In this document: piece after piece, positions 32,982-40,972 of the stretch
How the letters are laid out: each line of letters begins with the position of its first letter
Numbering within the stretch: the stretch's first letter is position 1
Translations under genes and position numbers: made by a program
Source of the DNA: Limnobacter alexandrii
GTDB lineage: Bacteria; Pseudomonadota; Gammaproteobacteria; Burkholderiales; Burkholderiaceae_B
Direction of reading: 5' to 3'
Assembly: GCF_005871185.1 (NCBI RefSeq)
Contig: NZ_SWKN01000006.1
Coordinates: 248,001 to 312,000, forward strand
DNA: 64,000 nt
Notes under the pieces: model-generated
Database searches by the model: none
Seen by the model: the letters and a program-made list of their open reading frames with translations, nothing else
Told to the model about the DNA's origin: nothing

Positions 32982-33497
32982 CTATACCGCACATGCAGCC
33001 CTGGCCAACGCTGCTTTTAATTCCCGGTGCAACGCCGACTTGTCTTTCTCGGCAATAAACTTGCCTATTTTTACTTGTTGGCCCCTGTGGCTGAACAACA
33101 GCGGCGCTTTGTATTTTCCGTTATAGCTCAATTTGGCCCATTGGGGAGACCATTCAAGCTGGGTCAATTTGGTGCCATCGGCCATGACCAGGGTTAGCTG
33201 GTTTGGCTGAAGTTCGATCATTTCGTAATCGGCCGCATGCCTCGCATAGATTACAAATGCCGTGCCCACCAACAACAGTTCAAGTCCGGCAAAAGGCAAA
33301 ACGATCCAGAAACCTGCCAGCAAAAAACCAGTGGCAATCACCAGGGTGATTACACACAAGCTTAAATACCACTGCAAAAGCTGCCTGGGACTGAGCGAAC
33401 AATTGCGCCGGAATACCCACTTACTACTTTGCGGCTCCGCCTGTGGCGCGCCGTGTGGTGTGTTAGCTGAACTTGAATTTTCTGGAATCATGCCCAT
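32982..33497 (-). CDS. DUF2244 membrane protein
   Basis: 171 residues with two adjacent membrane helices (about 42-62 and 66-86), a polar N-terminal tail and a C-terminal domain of about 80 residues (MIELQPNQLTLVMADG, APLLFSHRGQQVKIGKFIAE). It matches DUF2244, which is linked to oxidase genes in proteobacteria. Two ATGs (33497 and 33491) share one GAGAGG site. It lies 49 bases before ctaC and is probably the first gene of the oxidase transcript. Function unknown. Confidence 0.82.
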   Translation of the reverse strand: MGMIPENSSSANTPHGAPQAEPQSSKWVFRRNCSLSPRQLLQWYLSLCVITLVIATGFLLAGFWIVLPFAGLELLLVGTAFVIYARHAADYEMIELQPNQLTLVMADGTKLTQLEWSPQWAKLSYNGKYKAPLLFSHRGQQVKIGKFIAEKDKSALHRELKAALARAACAV

Positions 33498-33676
33498 TTA
33501 CCTCTCAGAGAGCAGTCATTCAGACCCAATGCACACCCAAAAGAGTGCATTAAAACCTTCGAATTATAGGCTCAAGGCTCTAAAGCAAGCAATAAGACAG
33601 GTGCAATCCAAGCCTGATTTCCCAGAAATAAGTTAAAAACAATGCGCTACATTTGAAAATGCTGCGCAGCAACATG

Positions 33677-34603
33677 CTATTTCAAACCTTTGCGCCCTTT
33701 GATGTCTGAAATTTTGACGGTCGCAATGTCGGTTTTGGTTTTTCTTTCGACCTTCCAGGCGTGTCCGTAAACCAGCTCGAGTGTGAGCGGAATACGCCCC
33801 GTTTCAGGATTGCGCAATGCTTCAAGTTGACAGGTGGCCACAGCCAGCTGTCGCGGTGTTTTCAAACCTTTTTGACGTGATTCCAGGTGGTTGCCGCACA
33901 GCGCGCGCCAGTCTTCAAGCAATTTGGCGGGCGAGCTGTAGGTCAGCGTCAACTTTTCCATTTCCATGACTGGGTCTGAGAAGCCTTGCTTGCTCATCAG
34001 GTCGCCAAGGTCGTGCATGTCTGCAAAATCAGGAAAGGGCTCGCCCAGCGTTTGGGCAAGCCCTTGCAATTCGCGGGCGGTGTCGGGCCCGAAACAACTG
34101 AAAAACACACCACCCTCGGGCTTTAACACCCGCAGCCATTCAGCCATGTATTGGCCGGGGTCGGCAACTGCGTGCAACCACAATGGCGACCAGACCATGG
34201 CCTGGCTTTCAGTGCTTACAGGCAGGGGCGCATTGATTGGCAGTGCAATGGCCGAAGAGGGCTTGGGTGCCCCCCTGCCGGGCCACAGCTTGGCCAGAAA
34301 GGAGGCTGCCGCCTGATCAATCTGCGCCACGGGCAAAGTAACCGCCTTGGGTGCAAACACAGCCAGTTCACGCCCGGCAAACAGGGTTTTTACATTCGGC
34401 AAGGCCCCGGGGTGTAACCAGCCTTGATGCACTACACCTCCCTCGACCGGGCGCATGATTTGCGCACGGTTCACCATGCGCTGGTTGACCTCTTCAAGGA
34501 TGAACGGCAACGGTTTTGCAATGCGCCGCGACCATTGGTGCGCCAAAGCGGTGTTTGATCGAGAAATTTTCCAGAACTGCGAGGACATTGTGCGGCTAGC
34601 CAT
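33677..34603 (-). CDS. BioC-like SAM-dependent methyltransferase with missing motif I
   Basis: 308 residues. The C-terminal two thirds match BioC-family malonyl-ACP methyltransferases: LRVLKPEGGVFFSCFGPDTARELQGL, DFADMHDLGDLMSKQGFSDPVMEMEKLTLTY and WRALCGNHLESR. The first SAM-binding motif (normally DxGCGxG) is not recognisable; the corresponding region reads RPVEGGVVHQGWLHPGALPNV. The region before the last motif has SQAMVWSPLWLHAVADP. It may bind SAM poorly, or act on a different substrate. It is divergent from comF with 46 bases between the starts. Biotin synthesis is the family role but is not demonstrated here. Confidence 0.72.
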   Translation of the reverse strand: MASRTMSSQFWKISRSNTALAHQWSRRIAKPLPFILEEVNQRMVNRAQIMRPVEGGVVHQGWLHPGALPNVKTLFAGRELAVFAPKAVTLPVAQIDQAAASFLAKLWPGRGAPKPSSAIALPINAPLPVSTESQAMVWSPLWLHAVADPGQYMAEWLRVLKPEGGVFFSCFGPDTARELQGLAQTLGEPFPDFADMHDLGDLMSKQGFSDPVMEMEKLTLTYSSPAKLLEDWRALCGNHLESRQKGLKTPRQLAVATCQLEALRNPETGRIPLTLELVYGHAWKVERKTKTDIATVKISDIKGRKGLK

Positions 34604-34649
34604 TTCAGCAAAAAGGTGGTGCTTTCTATTCTATAGAACTTGCCAGAGT

Positions 34650-35375
34650 ATGGGCGCCGCCATGGTGCCGGGGCGCTGCATGGCCTGCCAAACGCCTTTG
34701 CACAAGCAAACCCATGGTTTTGGAAGTTTTGTGTGCACGAATTGCCAAGCAATGATTGACCACCTTGAGACCGTGCGCTGCAAACGGTGTGCACTGACCC
34801 TTGGGCCAAGATTGCAGGCATTTGGATGGACGCATTGCAGACACTGCAAACCGGCGGTTGAGAATTCCACACCAGCGCCTTTGGAGTGCGTGGTGTGCAG
34901 CGATTACGTGGCGCCGTTTGATCAATGGATTGCCCTGCTGAAGTACGGCAACAACCACGGCATGGCGAGGTTTCTGGGCTACTGGCTGGGCAGCAGAGTG
35001 ATGGAATCGGGCATGGCGTTGCCGGATGTGCTGGTGCCTGTGCCGGTGAGCCCGGACAAATTAAAGCAGCGCGGCTATAATCAAGCCGCTTTGATTGCCC
35101 GGCATTTGGGCAGGCATATTGATCGACCCGTGCGCAATGACTGGCTGATTAAAACCCAGGAACTGGGAGCACAGGCGGCTTTGGGCCGGGAAGAGCGACT
35201 GCAAAATTTGCAAGGCGCCTTCAGGGCAACGCGTTGCATTCCCAAGAACATTCGGATTGGCCTGGTGGATGATGTAATTACCACGGGGGCCACCATTCAA
35301 AGCTGCGAGGCGGCCCTTCGCAAGGCAGGCGCTGAAACAATTCTAACCATGGCAGTGTGCAGGACCCCAGAATGA
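34650..35375 (+). CDS. ComF-family phosphoribosyltransferase-like protein
   Basis: 241 residues from the ATG at 34650 ([10 protein letters not shown]); the frame is open upstream into the bioC-like gene, but that part is antisense to it. The N-terminus has paired Cys motifs (CMAC, CTNC, CKRC, CRHC) that probably bind zinc. The phosphoribosyltransferase part has [20 protein letters not shown] and the PRPP motif [16 protein letters not shown]. ComF proteins act in DNA uptake in some bacteria; in proteobacteria the role is less clear. It overlaps trmL (ATGA). Confidence 0.88.
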   Translation: MGAAMVPGRCMACQTPLHKQTHGFGSFVCTNCQAMIDHLETVRCKRCALTLGPRLQAFGWTHCRHCKPAVENSTPAPLECVVCSDYVAPFDQWIALLKYGNNHGMARFLGYWLGSRVMESGMALPDVLVPVPVSPDKLKQRGYNQAALIARHLGRHIDRPVRNDWLIKTQELGAQAALGREERLQNLQGAFRATRCIPKNIRIGLVDDVITTGATIQSCEAALRKAGAETILTMAVCRTPE

Positions 35376-35842
35376 TTAATGTGGTATTGGTTGAACCGGA
35401 GATTCCGCCCAACACGGGCAATGTCATTCGCTTGTGTGCGAATACAGGCGTGCAATTGCACTTGGTTGAACCTTTGGGCTTTCCGTTGGAAGACGCGCGC
35501 ATGCGCCGCGCCGGGCTGGACTATCACGAGTTTGCCGACATGCTGGTACACCCAAGCTGGCAGGCATTTCTTGATCGCTGCCAACCCGACCCGCAACGCT
35601 GTTTTGCAATGACCACCAAGGGCAAAAGCTCACCCTTCGATGTGAAGTTTCAAACCGGTGATTACTTGATGTTTGGCAGTGAAACCCGCGGCCTTTCGGA
35701 GGATGTGCGCAACTGGTTTGCACGTGAAAACTGGCTGCGTTTACCGATGCGCCCGGAAAGCCGGTCGTTGAACCTGTCCAATTCAGTGGCGGTGATGGTG
35801 TATGAAGCGTGGCGGCAGCTGGGGTTTGAAGGCGGAAGCTAA
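35372..35842 (+). CDS. trmL: tRNA (cytidine/uridine-34) 2'-O-methyltransferase TrmL
   Basis: 156 residues of the SPOUT class, start overlapping the comF stop (ATGA). Signatures are [20 protein letters not shown] near the N-terminus, [10 protein letters not shown] and the knot end [30 protein letters not shown]. It methylates the wobble nucleotide of tRNA-Leu species with SAM as donor. It is the last gene before a repeat-filled gap. Confidence 0.95.
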   Translation: MINVVLVEPEIPPNTGNVIRLCANTGVQLHLVEPLGFPLEDARMRRAGLDYHEFADMLVHPSWQAFLDRCQPDPQRCFAMTTKGKSSPFDVKFQTGDYLMFGSETRGLSEDVRNWFARENWLRLPMRPESRSLNLSNSVAVMVYEAWRQLGFEGGS

Positions 35843-35868
35843 GCGTTTTTGCTCGCTGCGGGTTAGAT

Positions 35869-35985
35869 GCCCGATCGGCTTGGGTTCCGCTTTCTCGACC
35901 GTTCGTTAACTGCCCGATCGGCTTGTGTTCCACTTTCTCGACCGCTCGTTAACAGCCCGATCGGCTTGTGTTCCGATCTCTCGCC
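35869..35985. repeat. 43-bp tandem direct repeat, 2.7 copies
   Basis: Units start at 35869, 35912 and 35955. Each begins GCCCGATCGGCTTG and units one and two run on through TTTCTCGACCG-TCGTTAAC with few differences; the third is cut off after about 31 bases. Each unit carries the palindromes CCGATCGG and (units one and two) GTTAAC. The array begins 26 bases after the trmL stop and runs into the inverted-repeat element. Confidence 0.9.
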
Positions 35986-36375
35986 TGAAAACCTGTACTT
36001 CCCTTTTTGAGATTCACCCTGACTCACCTCGCTCGGCAAAAGGGCGGGCCGAGTCTCGGTGCCGGCCTTTGGCCGACCGTGGCGGGTGAATTCAAACGGG
36101 CAGGTTTTCTTGAAGGCGAGGCGATCGAAACACCGCCGCCGATTGGGCTACAGACCCAGCCGACGGTGACGCTGAGCTGAACTTGCAAGTGGTCGCGCAC
36201 GGCAGGTTTAAGCCAACTCGGCAGTGGGATTGCTTGGGACGCACTTCAAGAAAACCGCCCCGTTTGAGTTTATTTGAAGCGTTCGGCGCGAAGCCGACAC
36301 CGAGACTCGGCCCGCCCTTTTGCCGAGCGAGGTGAGCAAGAATAAAGTCAAAAAGGGATCAAGCGGTTTTCAGTG
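35986..36375. repeat. Large inverted-repeat element, about 390 bp, non-coding
   Basis: Perfect 39-bp arms (36023-36061 and 36298-36336, starting CTCACCTCGCTCGGCAAAAG) enclose 236 bases. Inside them a second pair (36093-36115 and 36244-36266) matches at 21 of 23 positions, and outside them CTGAAAACC and CCCTTTTTGA recur in inverted order. The arms and inner blocks are interleaved with unmatched sequence. No convincing ORF lies inside. Together with the tandem repeats it fills most of the 633-base gap between trmL and gpsA; the last 100 bases (36376-36475) show nothing recognisable. It may be a dispersed mobile hairpin element, an ncRNA, or a strong two-way terminator. Confidence 0.85.
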
Positions 36376-36475
36376 CGGCACGAGTAACCCACGCCGAGTA
36401 GGCGAGAAACCAGCAGCGAACAAGCAACAAGTCAGCAAAAAACCGCAGTGGTCACCCTTCAAGTTCAGCGCGCAA

Positions 36476-37489
36476 TCACGCTGAATCTTCAGACCTGGCC
36501 TCGCGCGACAGCAAACGCATCACGCCCTCACCCGGACTTAAGCCCTCAAACAAAACAGCATTGACCGCCGCAGTAATTGGCATGTCAACACCCAAGCTGG
36601 CAGCAAGTTGCTTGACCACAGGCGCACATTTCACACCCTCGGCCACTTGCCCCAATTCTTTGAGAATGGTGTCCAAACACTTGCCTTGAGCCAACAACAA
36701 ACCGACGCGCCGGTTGCGGGACAGATCGCCAGTGCAGGTAAGAATGAGGTCGCCAAAACCGGATAGACCATTCAAGGTTTCAGCCTGCGCGCCCAAAGCC
36801 ACCCCCAGGCGCTTGATTTCAGCCATACCCCGAGTAATGAGCGCAGCCCGGGCATTCAGCCCCAGTTGCATGCCATCGCAAATGCCGGTAGCCACCGCCA
36901 TGATGTTTTTTACAGCACCGCCCACTTCAGCGCCGACCAGATCGTCAAGCTCGTATACCCGCAAGGCGGCATGGTGTGCAGCACGCACCATAGCTTGGCG
37001 GGTGGGCTCGTCAGCACTGGCGGCAGTGAGTGCGCAGGGCAGGCCACGTGCCACTTCGGCAGCAAAGGAAGGGCCTGTGAGCGCACCGCCATAGGGCTTG
37101 CCCAACACTTCCTCAATGACTTGGTGCGGCATCAGGCCAGTACCTACCTCAAAACCCTTGCACAGCCACACCAAAGGCGGCCATTGCTCAAAGGGCGCTA
37201 TTTCAAGCAATTGCAACAGTGTTTGGCGCAGTGCGCCCATGGGCGTACCTAACACCCAAAGTGCATCAGCTTGCCCAAGCGCATGCCGGGCAGCCACCGA
37301 AAAATCGGGTTGCACTTTCAGTGTGGGAGAAAGTTTGATTCCCGCCAGGTAACGCGGATTTTCACGCTGGCTGGCAATGGATTGCAGCACAGCGGTATCG
37401 CGCCCCCACAACACCACATCATGCGCAAACGACGTGTGGGCAGCCACTGCGGTGCCCCATGCCCCCGCACCGAACACGGTGATGTTCAT
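36476..37489 (-). CDS. gpsA: Glycerol-3-phosphate dehydrogenase [NAD(P)+]
   Basis: 337 residues from the ATG at 37489; a GTG nine bases earlier is also possible. The N-terminal Rossmann motif is VFGAGAWGTAVA. The catalytic region has GPSFAAEVARGLP, VGGAVKNIMAVATGICDG with the active Lys, and NARAALITRGMAEIKRLG. GpsA makes sn-glycerol 3-phosphate for phospholipid synthesis. It follows secB by twelve bases, a common pairing. Confidence 0.95.
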   Translation of the reverse strand: MNITVFGAGAWGTAVAAHTSFAHDVVLWGRDTAVLQSIASQRENPRYLAGIKLSPTLKVQPDFSVAARHALGQADALWVLGTPMGALRQTLLQLLEIAPFEQWPPLVWLCKGFEVGTGLMPHQVIEEVLGKPYGGALTGPSFAAEVARGLPCALTAASADEPTRQAMVRAAHHAALRVYELDDLVGAEVGGAVKNIMAVATGICDGMQLGLNARAALITRGMAEIKRLGVALGAQAETLNGLSGFGDLILTCTGDLSRNRRVGLLLAQGKCLDTILKELGQVAEGVKCAPVVKQLAASLGVDMPITAAVNAVLFEGLSPGEGVMRLLSREARSEDSA

Positions 37490-37501
37490 GCGCGCCACCG
37501 A

Positions 37502-37981
37502 TTAGGCTGTGGTGATGATGCCGGAACCGTTTTGCTTGGCAGCCTGTTCTTGGGCTGCGGCCAAACGTTGCTGGTAAAACTGCTCGAAATTAATGTCGGA
37601 CAAATGCACGGGTGGGAAGCCTGTGCGGGTAATGAGGTCGGCCACGTTGGCACGCAGGTAGGGGTAGATCATGTTGGGACACAAAATGCCCAACAGGGGA
37701 TCAAACTGTTCTTCAGGCACATTCGAAATTTCGAAAATACCAGCCTGTTTGCACTCGACCAGGAAAGCCACTTTGTCGTCGATTTTGGCGGTCACAGTGA
37801 CGGTCACTTCAGACTCGAAAATGTTTTCGGCCAAGCGTTGCGCACCTACGTCCACAGCCACTTCAATTTTGGGCGGGTTTTTCTCGAGGAAAATTTGGGG
37901 CGCATTGGGTAGCTCCAAGGACGCGTCCTTGATGTACACGCGCTGCATTTGAAACACTGCTTCTGAATTCTGTTCGGCCAT
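37502..37981 (-). CDS. secB: Protein-export chaperone SecB
   Basis: 159 residues from the ATG at 37981 (AGGAG 8 bases upstream); longer frames run into grxC. Signatures are MQRVYIKDASLELPNAPQIF, VECKQAGIFEI and CPNMIYPYLRANVADLITRTGFPPVHLSDINF. SecB is a tetrameric cytosolic chaperone that holds precursors unfolded and hands them to SecA. It sits between grxC and gpsA. Confidence 0.97.
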   Translation of the reverse strand: MAEQNSEAVFQMQRVYIKDASLELPNAPQIFLEKNPPKIEVAVDVGAQRLAENIFESEVTVTVTAKIDDKVAFLVECKQAGIFEISNVPEEQFDPLLGILCPNMIYPYLRANVADLITRTGFPPVHLSDINFEQFYQQRLAAAQEQAAKQNGSGIITTA

Positions 37982-38024
37982 TTGCTGGCTCCTATGGATT
38001 GAATGAATAGGGTATGAAATGAAA

Positions 38025-38300
38025 TTAGCCGGGTTGCCCCAGCAGTGGCAAGAGCTTACCAGCGCGATCCAGGTCGAACAGGTCGTCACAGCCGCCCACA
38101 TGTGTGCTGCCAATGTAAATTTGCGGCACGGTTCGGCGGCCGGTTTCAGCCATCATTTTTTCTTTCTGGGATGGATCAAGATCGACCCGGATTTTCTCGA
38201 TGTTCTGAACACCACGCTCGTTTAGCAGGCGTTCGGCACGCACACAAAATGGGCACACTGCGCTGGTGTACATACGAACCGGGGCTTGACTATTGCTCAT
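38025..38300 (-). CDS. grxC: Glutaredoxin 3
   Basis: 91 residues. The dithiol active site CPFC is at residues 16-19, with the cis-Pro segment RTVPQIYIGSTHVGGCDDLFDLD that contacts glutathione. It reduces disulfides and mixed glutathione disulfides in the cytosol. The order rhodanese-grxC-secB-gpsA is conserved in betaproteobacteria. Confidence 0.95.
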   Translation of the reverse strand: MSNSQAPVRMYTSAVCPFCVRAERLLNERGVQNIEKIRVDLDPSQKEKMMAETGRRTVPQIYIGSTHVGGCDDLFDLDRAGKLLPLLGQPG

Positions 38301-38342
38301 GTGTATTCCTTGACTACTGTGATTCTACAACTTGGCTTGCTT

Positions 38343-38825
38343 TTACTTGGCAACCTGCTTGGTGGCCTTGGGTGTTTTGGCTTTGGGCGCGGCATCTGCT
38401 GCGGCTTCTTGTCCCTTTTTAACCGGCAAGCCAGCTTCTTTCCAGGCATTGATGCCGCCGTCAAGCACAAACACATCGGTGTAACCAGCTGCTTTCAACA
38501 CGGTGGCTGCTGCACCTGAACGCGCGCCGGTTTGACACAACACGATCAAGGGGGTTTCCTTGGTTTTGGCCAAGGTACCGGCCTTTTCTTTCAGGTCTTT
38601 GATGGCCATGCGCTTTGAGTTGGGTACCGAGCCCGAGTTTTTGACGAAATCATCGTCGCGAATGTCAACCAGCACTGCCTTTTTTTGGTTAATCAGCAAG
38701 GTGGCTTGGGGCACGGTGACGCGAGTGCCGCCACCTTTGGTCAACACTGGCCAAATCAACATGAGGCCAGAACCAACGGCCAAGGCGATGAGCCAACTGT
38801 TTTGAATCAGAAATTCCTGCGACAT
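38343..38825 (-). CDS. Membrane-anchored rhodanese-like protein
   Basis: 160 residues. A single N-terminal membrane helix (about 10-28) is followed by a rhodanese domain with the active loop CQTGARSG (Cys near 97), VDIRDDDFV and GYTDVFVLDGGINAWKEAGLPV. The last 20 residues are Lys/Ala/Pro-rich. Such proteins transfer sulfane sulfur, and the role of this locus member is unknown. It is the first gene of the grxC-secB-gpsA run, divergent from gpmA. Confidence 0.9.
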   Translation of the reverse strand: MSQEFLIQNSWLIALAVGSGLMLIWPVLTKGGGTRVTVPQATLLINQKKAVLVDIRDDDFVKNSGSVPNSKRMAIKDLKEKAGTLAKTKETPLIVLCQTGARSGAAATVLKAAGYTDVFVLDGGINAWKEAGLPVKKGQEAAADAAPKAKTPKATKQVAK

Positions 38826-38930
38826 AAATCCTGCAATGAGTGGGTCTTGATGGATTGGTCATTATATCCCCTTGAATCGAGGCTAAAATGGAGGTTTGCC
38901 TAATTAGACAGCAACTTAAAGGCCACAAAC

Positions 38931-39677
38931 ATGTACAAACTCGTATTGATGCGCCATGGCGAAAGCCAATGGAACCTGGAAAACCGCTTTACCGGCTGGG
39001 CCGATGTCGACCTGACCGAGAAAGGCCGCGACGAAGCCCGCAAGGCAGGCGACCTGCTGAAAGCCGAGGGCTACAGCTTCGATGTGGCTTACACCTCTGT
39101 GTTGAAGCGCGCCATTCGTACCCTGTGGATTGCCCTGGATCAAATGGACCAAATGTGGCTGCCCGTGGTGCATGCATGGCGCCTGAACGAGCGCCATTAC
39201 GGCGACCTGCAAGGCTTGAACAAATCAGAAACCGCAGCGAAGTTTGGCGAGGAGCAAGTGCTGATTTGGCGACGTGCGTACGCGATTGCGCCCAACCCAT
39301 TGAAAGTGGACGACCCTCGTTTTGCGGGCAAAGACCCCCGCTACGCCAAACTCAAGCCCGAAGAAATTCCGCTGACCGAGTGCCTGAAAGACACTGTGGA
39401 CCGAGTAATTCCCCTGTGGAAAGAAGGCATTGCGCCCGCCATCAAGGCTGGCAAGAAAGTGCTGATTGCAGCCCACGGCAATTCATTGCGCGCCCTGATC
39501 AAGTACCTGGACAACCTGAGCGAAGAAGACATTTTGCAGGTGAACATTCCGACCGCACGCCCATTGGTATACGAACTGGATGAGAACCTGAAGCCGATTC
39601 GCAGCTACTACCTGGGCGACCAGGCCGAAATTGAAGCGGCCATGGCTGCCGTGAAAAACCAGGGAAAGGCCAAGTAA
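38931..39677 (+). CDS. gpmA: 2,3-bisphosphoglycerate-dependent phosphoglycerate mutase
   Basis: 248 residues. The phosphohistidine motif is [10 protein letters not shown] (His about 9), followed by [30 protein letters not shown] and the second His in [12 protein letters not shown]. It interconverts 3- and 2-phosphoglycerate in glycolysis. It starts a plus-strand run with envC, ctpA and moeB. Confidence 0.97.
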   Translation: MYKLVLMRHGESQWNLENRFTGWADVDLTEKGRDEARKAGDLLKAEGYSFDVAYTSVLKRAIRTLWIALDQMDQMWLPVVHAWRLNERHYGDLQGLNKSETAAKFGEEQVLIWRRAYAIAPNPLKVDDPRFAGKDPRYAKLKPEEIPLTECLKDTVDRVIPLWKEGIAPAIKAGKKVLIAAHGNSLRALIKYLDNLSEEDILQVNIPTARPLVYELDENLKPIRSYYLGDQAEIEAAMAAVKNQGKAK

Positions 39678-39683
39678 ACACAG

Positions 39684-40967
39684 GTGCGTAACTATTCCAA
39701 GTTGATTCGTTGTACACAGGGTGGGCTTTGCGCTGTATTGGCCGTGCTCACCCTGAGCGCCACTGAACCTGCCCGGGCGCAAAGCAATGTGCGCGACCCG
39801 GCCGGCGTAAAACAAGAGCGCGACGAAGTGCGCCGAAAACTGGATGCATTGAAAAAACAAATCAATGAAACCAGTGGCGAGAAAAAACAGGCTGCGAAAG
39901 CACTTGGCTTGCTTGAGCAACGGCTGGAGAAAACCCAGAACCGCCTGAAGGCACTGGACCAAGACAGGGATGCCCTGGAAACGGACATCAAGAAACTGAG
40001 CCAGGAAGAGGCCCAACTTCAGAAAGACCTGGAGAGCACCCAGGCGCGTTTGGCGGAGGTAATGCGCAACCAGTACCGCCGGGTCGAAGTGAACCCGACA
40101 CAGGCATGGCTGGCGGGTAAGTCGGCCAGCGAAGCTGCGCGCGAAAGCTATTGGTATGAACGAATTTCAGCGGCCGAGCGTGATTTGGCTGCGCAACAGG
40201 CTGCGCAAGCCCGTGAATTAGAATCCATTCGGCTGGGCCTGGAGAAAAAGCAGGAACGGCTTGACAACACCATTGCCGACCAGAACAAAAGCCAGCGGGA
40301 ATTGGTGGCGCAGCGCGAAGAGCGCAACCAGCTGATCGCCGACTTGAACTCGAAACTGAAAAACCAGGAACTTGAACGAAAGCGCCTGCAAAGGGATGAG
40401 GCACGGCTAAGCAATGTGATTACCGAGCTGGCCCGCGCCATTGAGGAGGCCAAGCGCAAACAGGCCCTGGCTGCGCAACAGCAAAGCCAAGGCGGCAAAA
40501 CGCCCGGCAAGGCGCCCAGCAAACCGGAATATTCCTCCCCGCCCCCCATGCCCAGTACGGGTGAGTTTGCGAAACTGAAGGGGCGCCTGGTGCTGCCTGT
40601 GCAAGGCACGGTGTCAGGGCAATTCGGGCAAACACGGTCAAAAGACGGGCAAGGTCCTTCCTGGAAGGGTATTTTTATCGCCACTGAGGCCGGACAAGGG
40701 GTTCGAGCGGTTGCAGCCGGGCGGGTGGTGTTCTCGGAATGGCTGCGCGGATTCGGCGAAATCGTGATCATTGACCATGGCGACCAATTTTTGAGCGTTT
40801 ATGGCAACAATGGTAAATTAATGAAAAGATCAGGGGATTCCGTGAAAGCGGGTGACACCATTGCTGAAACTGGCAACAGCAGTGGTAATCTTGATACAGG
40901 TTTATATTTTGAACTAAGGCATCAGGGACAACCCTTCGATCCTGTTTCGTGGACCAAAGGTCGGTAG
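39684..40967 (+). CDS. Murein hydrolase activator EnvC-like (M23 fold, coiled coil)
   Basis: 427 residues from a GTG start. A signal peptide ends near ARA, followed by a long coiled coil (about 35-270) rich in Lys/Glu/Gln with heptads such as LEKTQNRLKALDQDRDALE. The C-terminal LytM/M23 domain (about 315-425) has WKGIFIATEAGQGVRAVAAG and YFELRHQGQPFDP. The zinc ligands of active M23 peptidases are missing, as in E. coli EnvC, which activates amidases AmiA/B at the septum instead of cutting peptidoglycan. It is seven bases after gpmA and precedes ctpA by five. Confidence 0.9.
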   Translation: MRNYSKLIRCTQGGLCAVLAVLTLSATEPARAQSNVRDPAGVKQERDEVRRKLDALKKQINETSGEKKQAAKALGLLEQRLEKTQNRLKALDQDRDALETDIKKLSQEEAQLQKDLESTQARLAEVMRNQYRRVEVNPTQAWLAGKSASEAARESYWYERISAAERDLAAQQAAQARELESIRLGLEKKQERLDNTIADQNKSQRELVAQREERNQLIADLNSKLKNQELERKRLQRDEARLSNVITELARAIEEAKRKQALAAQQQSQGGKTPGKAPSKPEYSSPPPMPSTGEFAKLKGRLVLPVQGTVSGQFGQTRSKDGQGPSWKGIFIATEAGQGVRAVAAGRVVFSEWLRGFGEIVIIDHGDQFLSVYGNNGKLMKRSGDSVKAGDTIAETGNSSGNLDTGLYFELRHQGQPFDPVSWTKGR

Positions 40968-40972
40968 GCATT

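Noticed and set aside
34455-34649. 65-residue N-terminal extension of ComF
   Set aside because: It lies antisense inside the bioC-like gene; the Cys-rich ComF start fits the ATG at 34650.
35424-35933. Minus-strand 169-codon ORF over trmL and the tandem repeats
   Set aside because: It is a shadow of trmL extended by the repeats, with no domain or ribosome site.
35869-35985. CRISPR array
   Set aside because: The repeats are head-to-tail without unique spacers, and no cas gene is near.
40560-40967. Broken M23 peptidase (missing zinc ligands)
   Set aside because: EnvC-type activators naturally lack these residues, so it is not a sign of decay.
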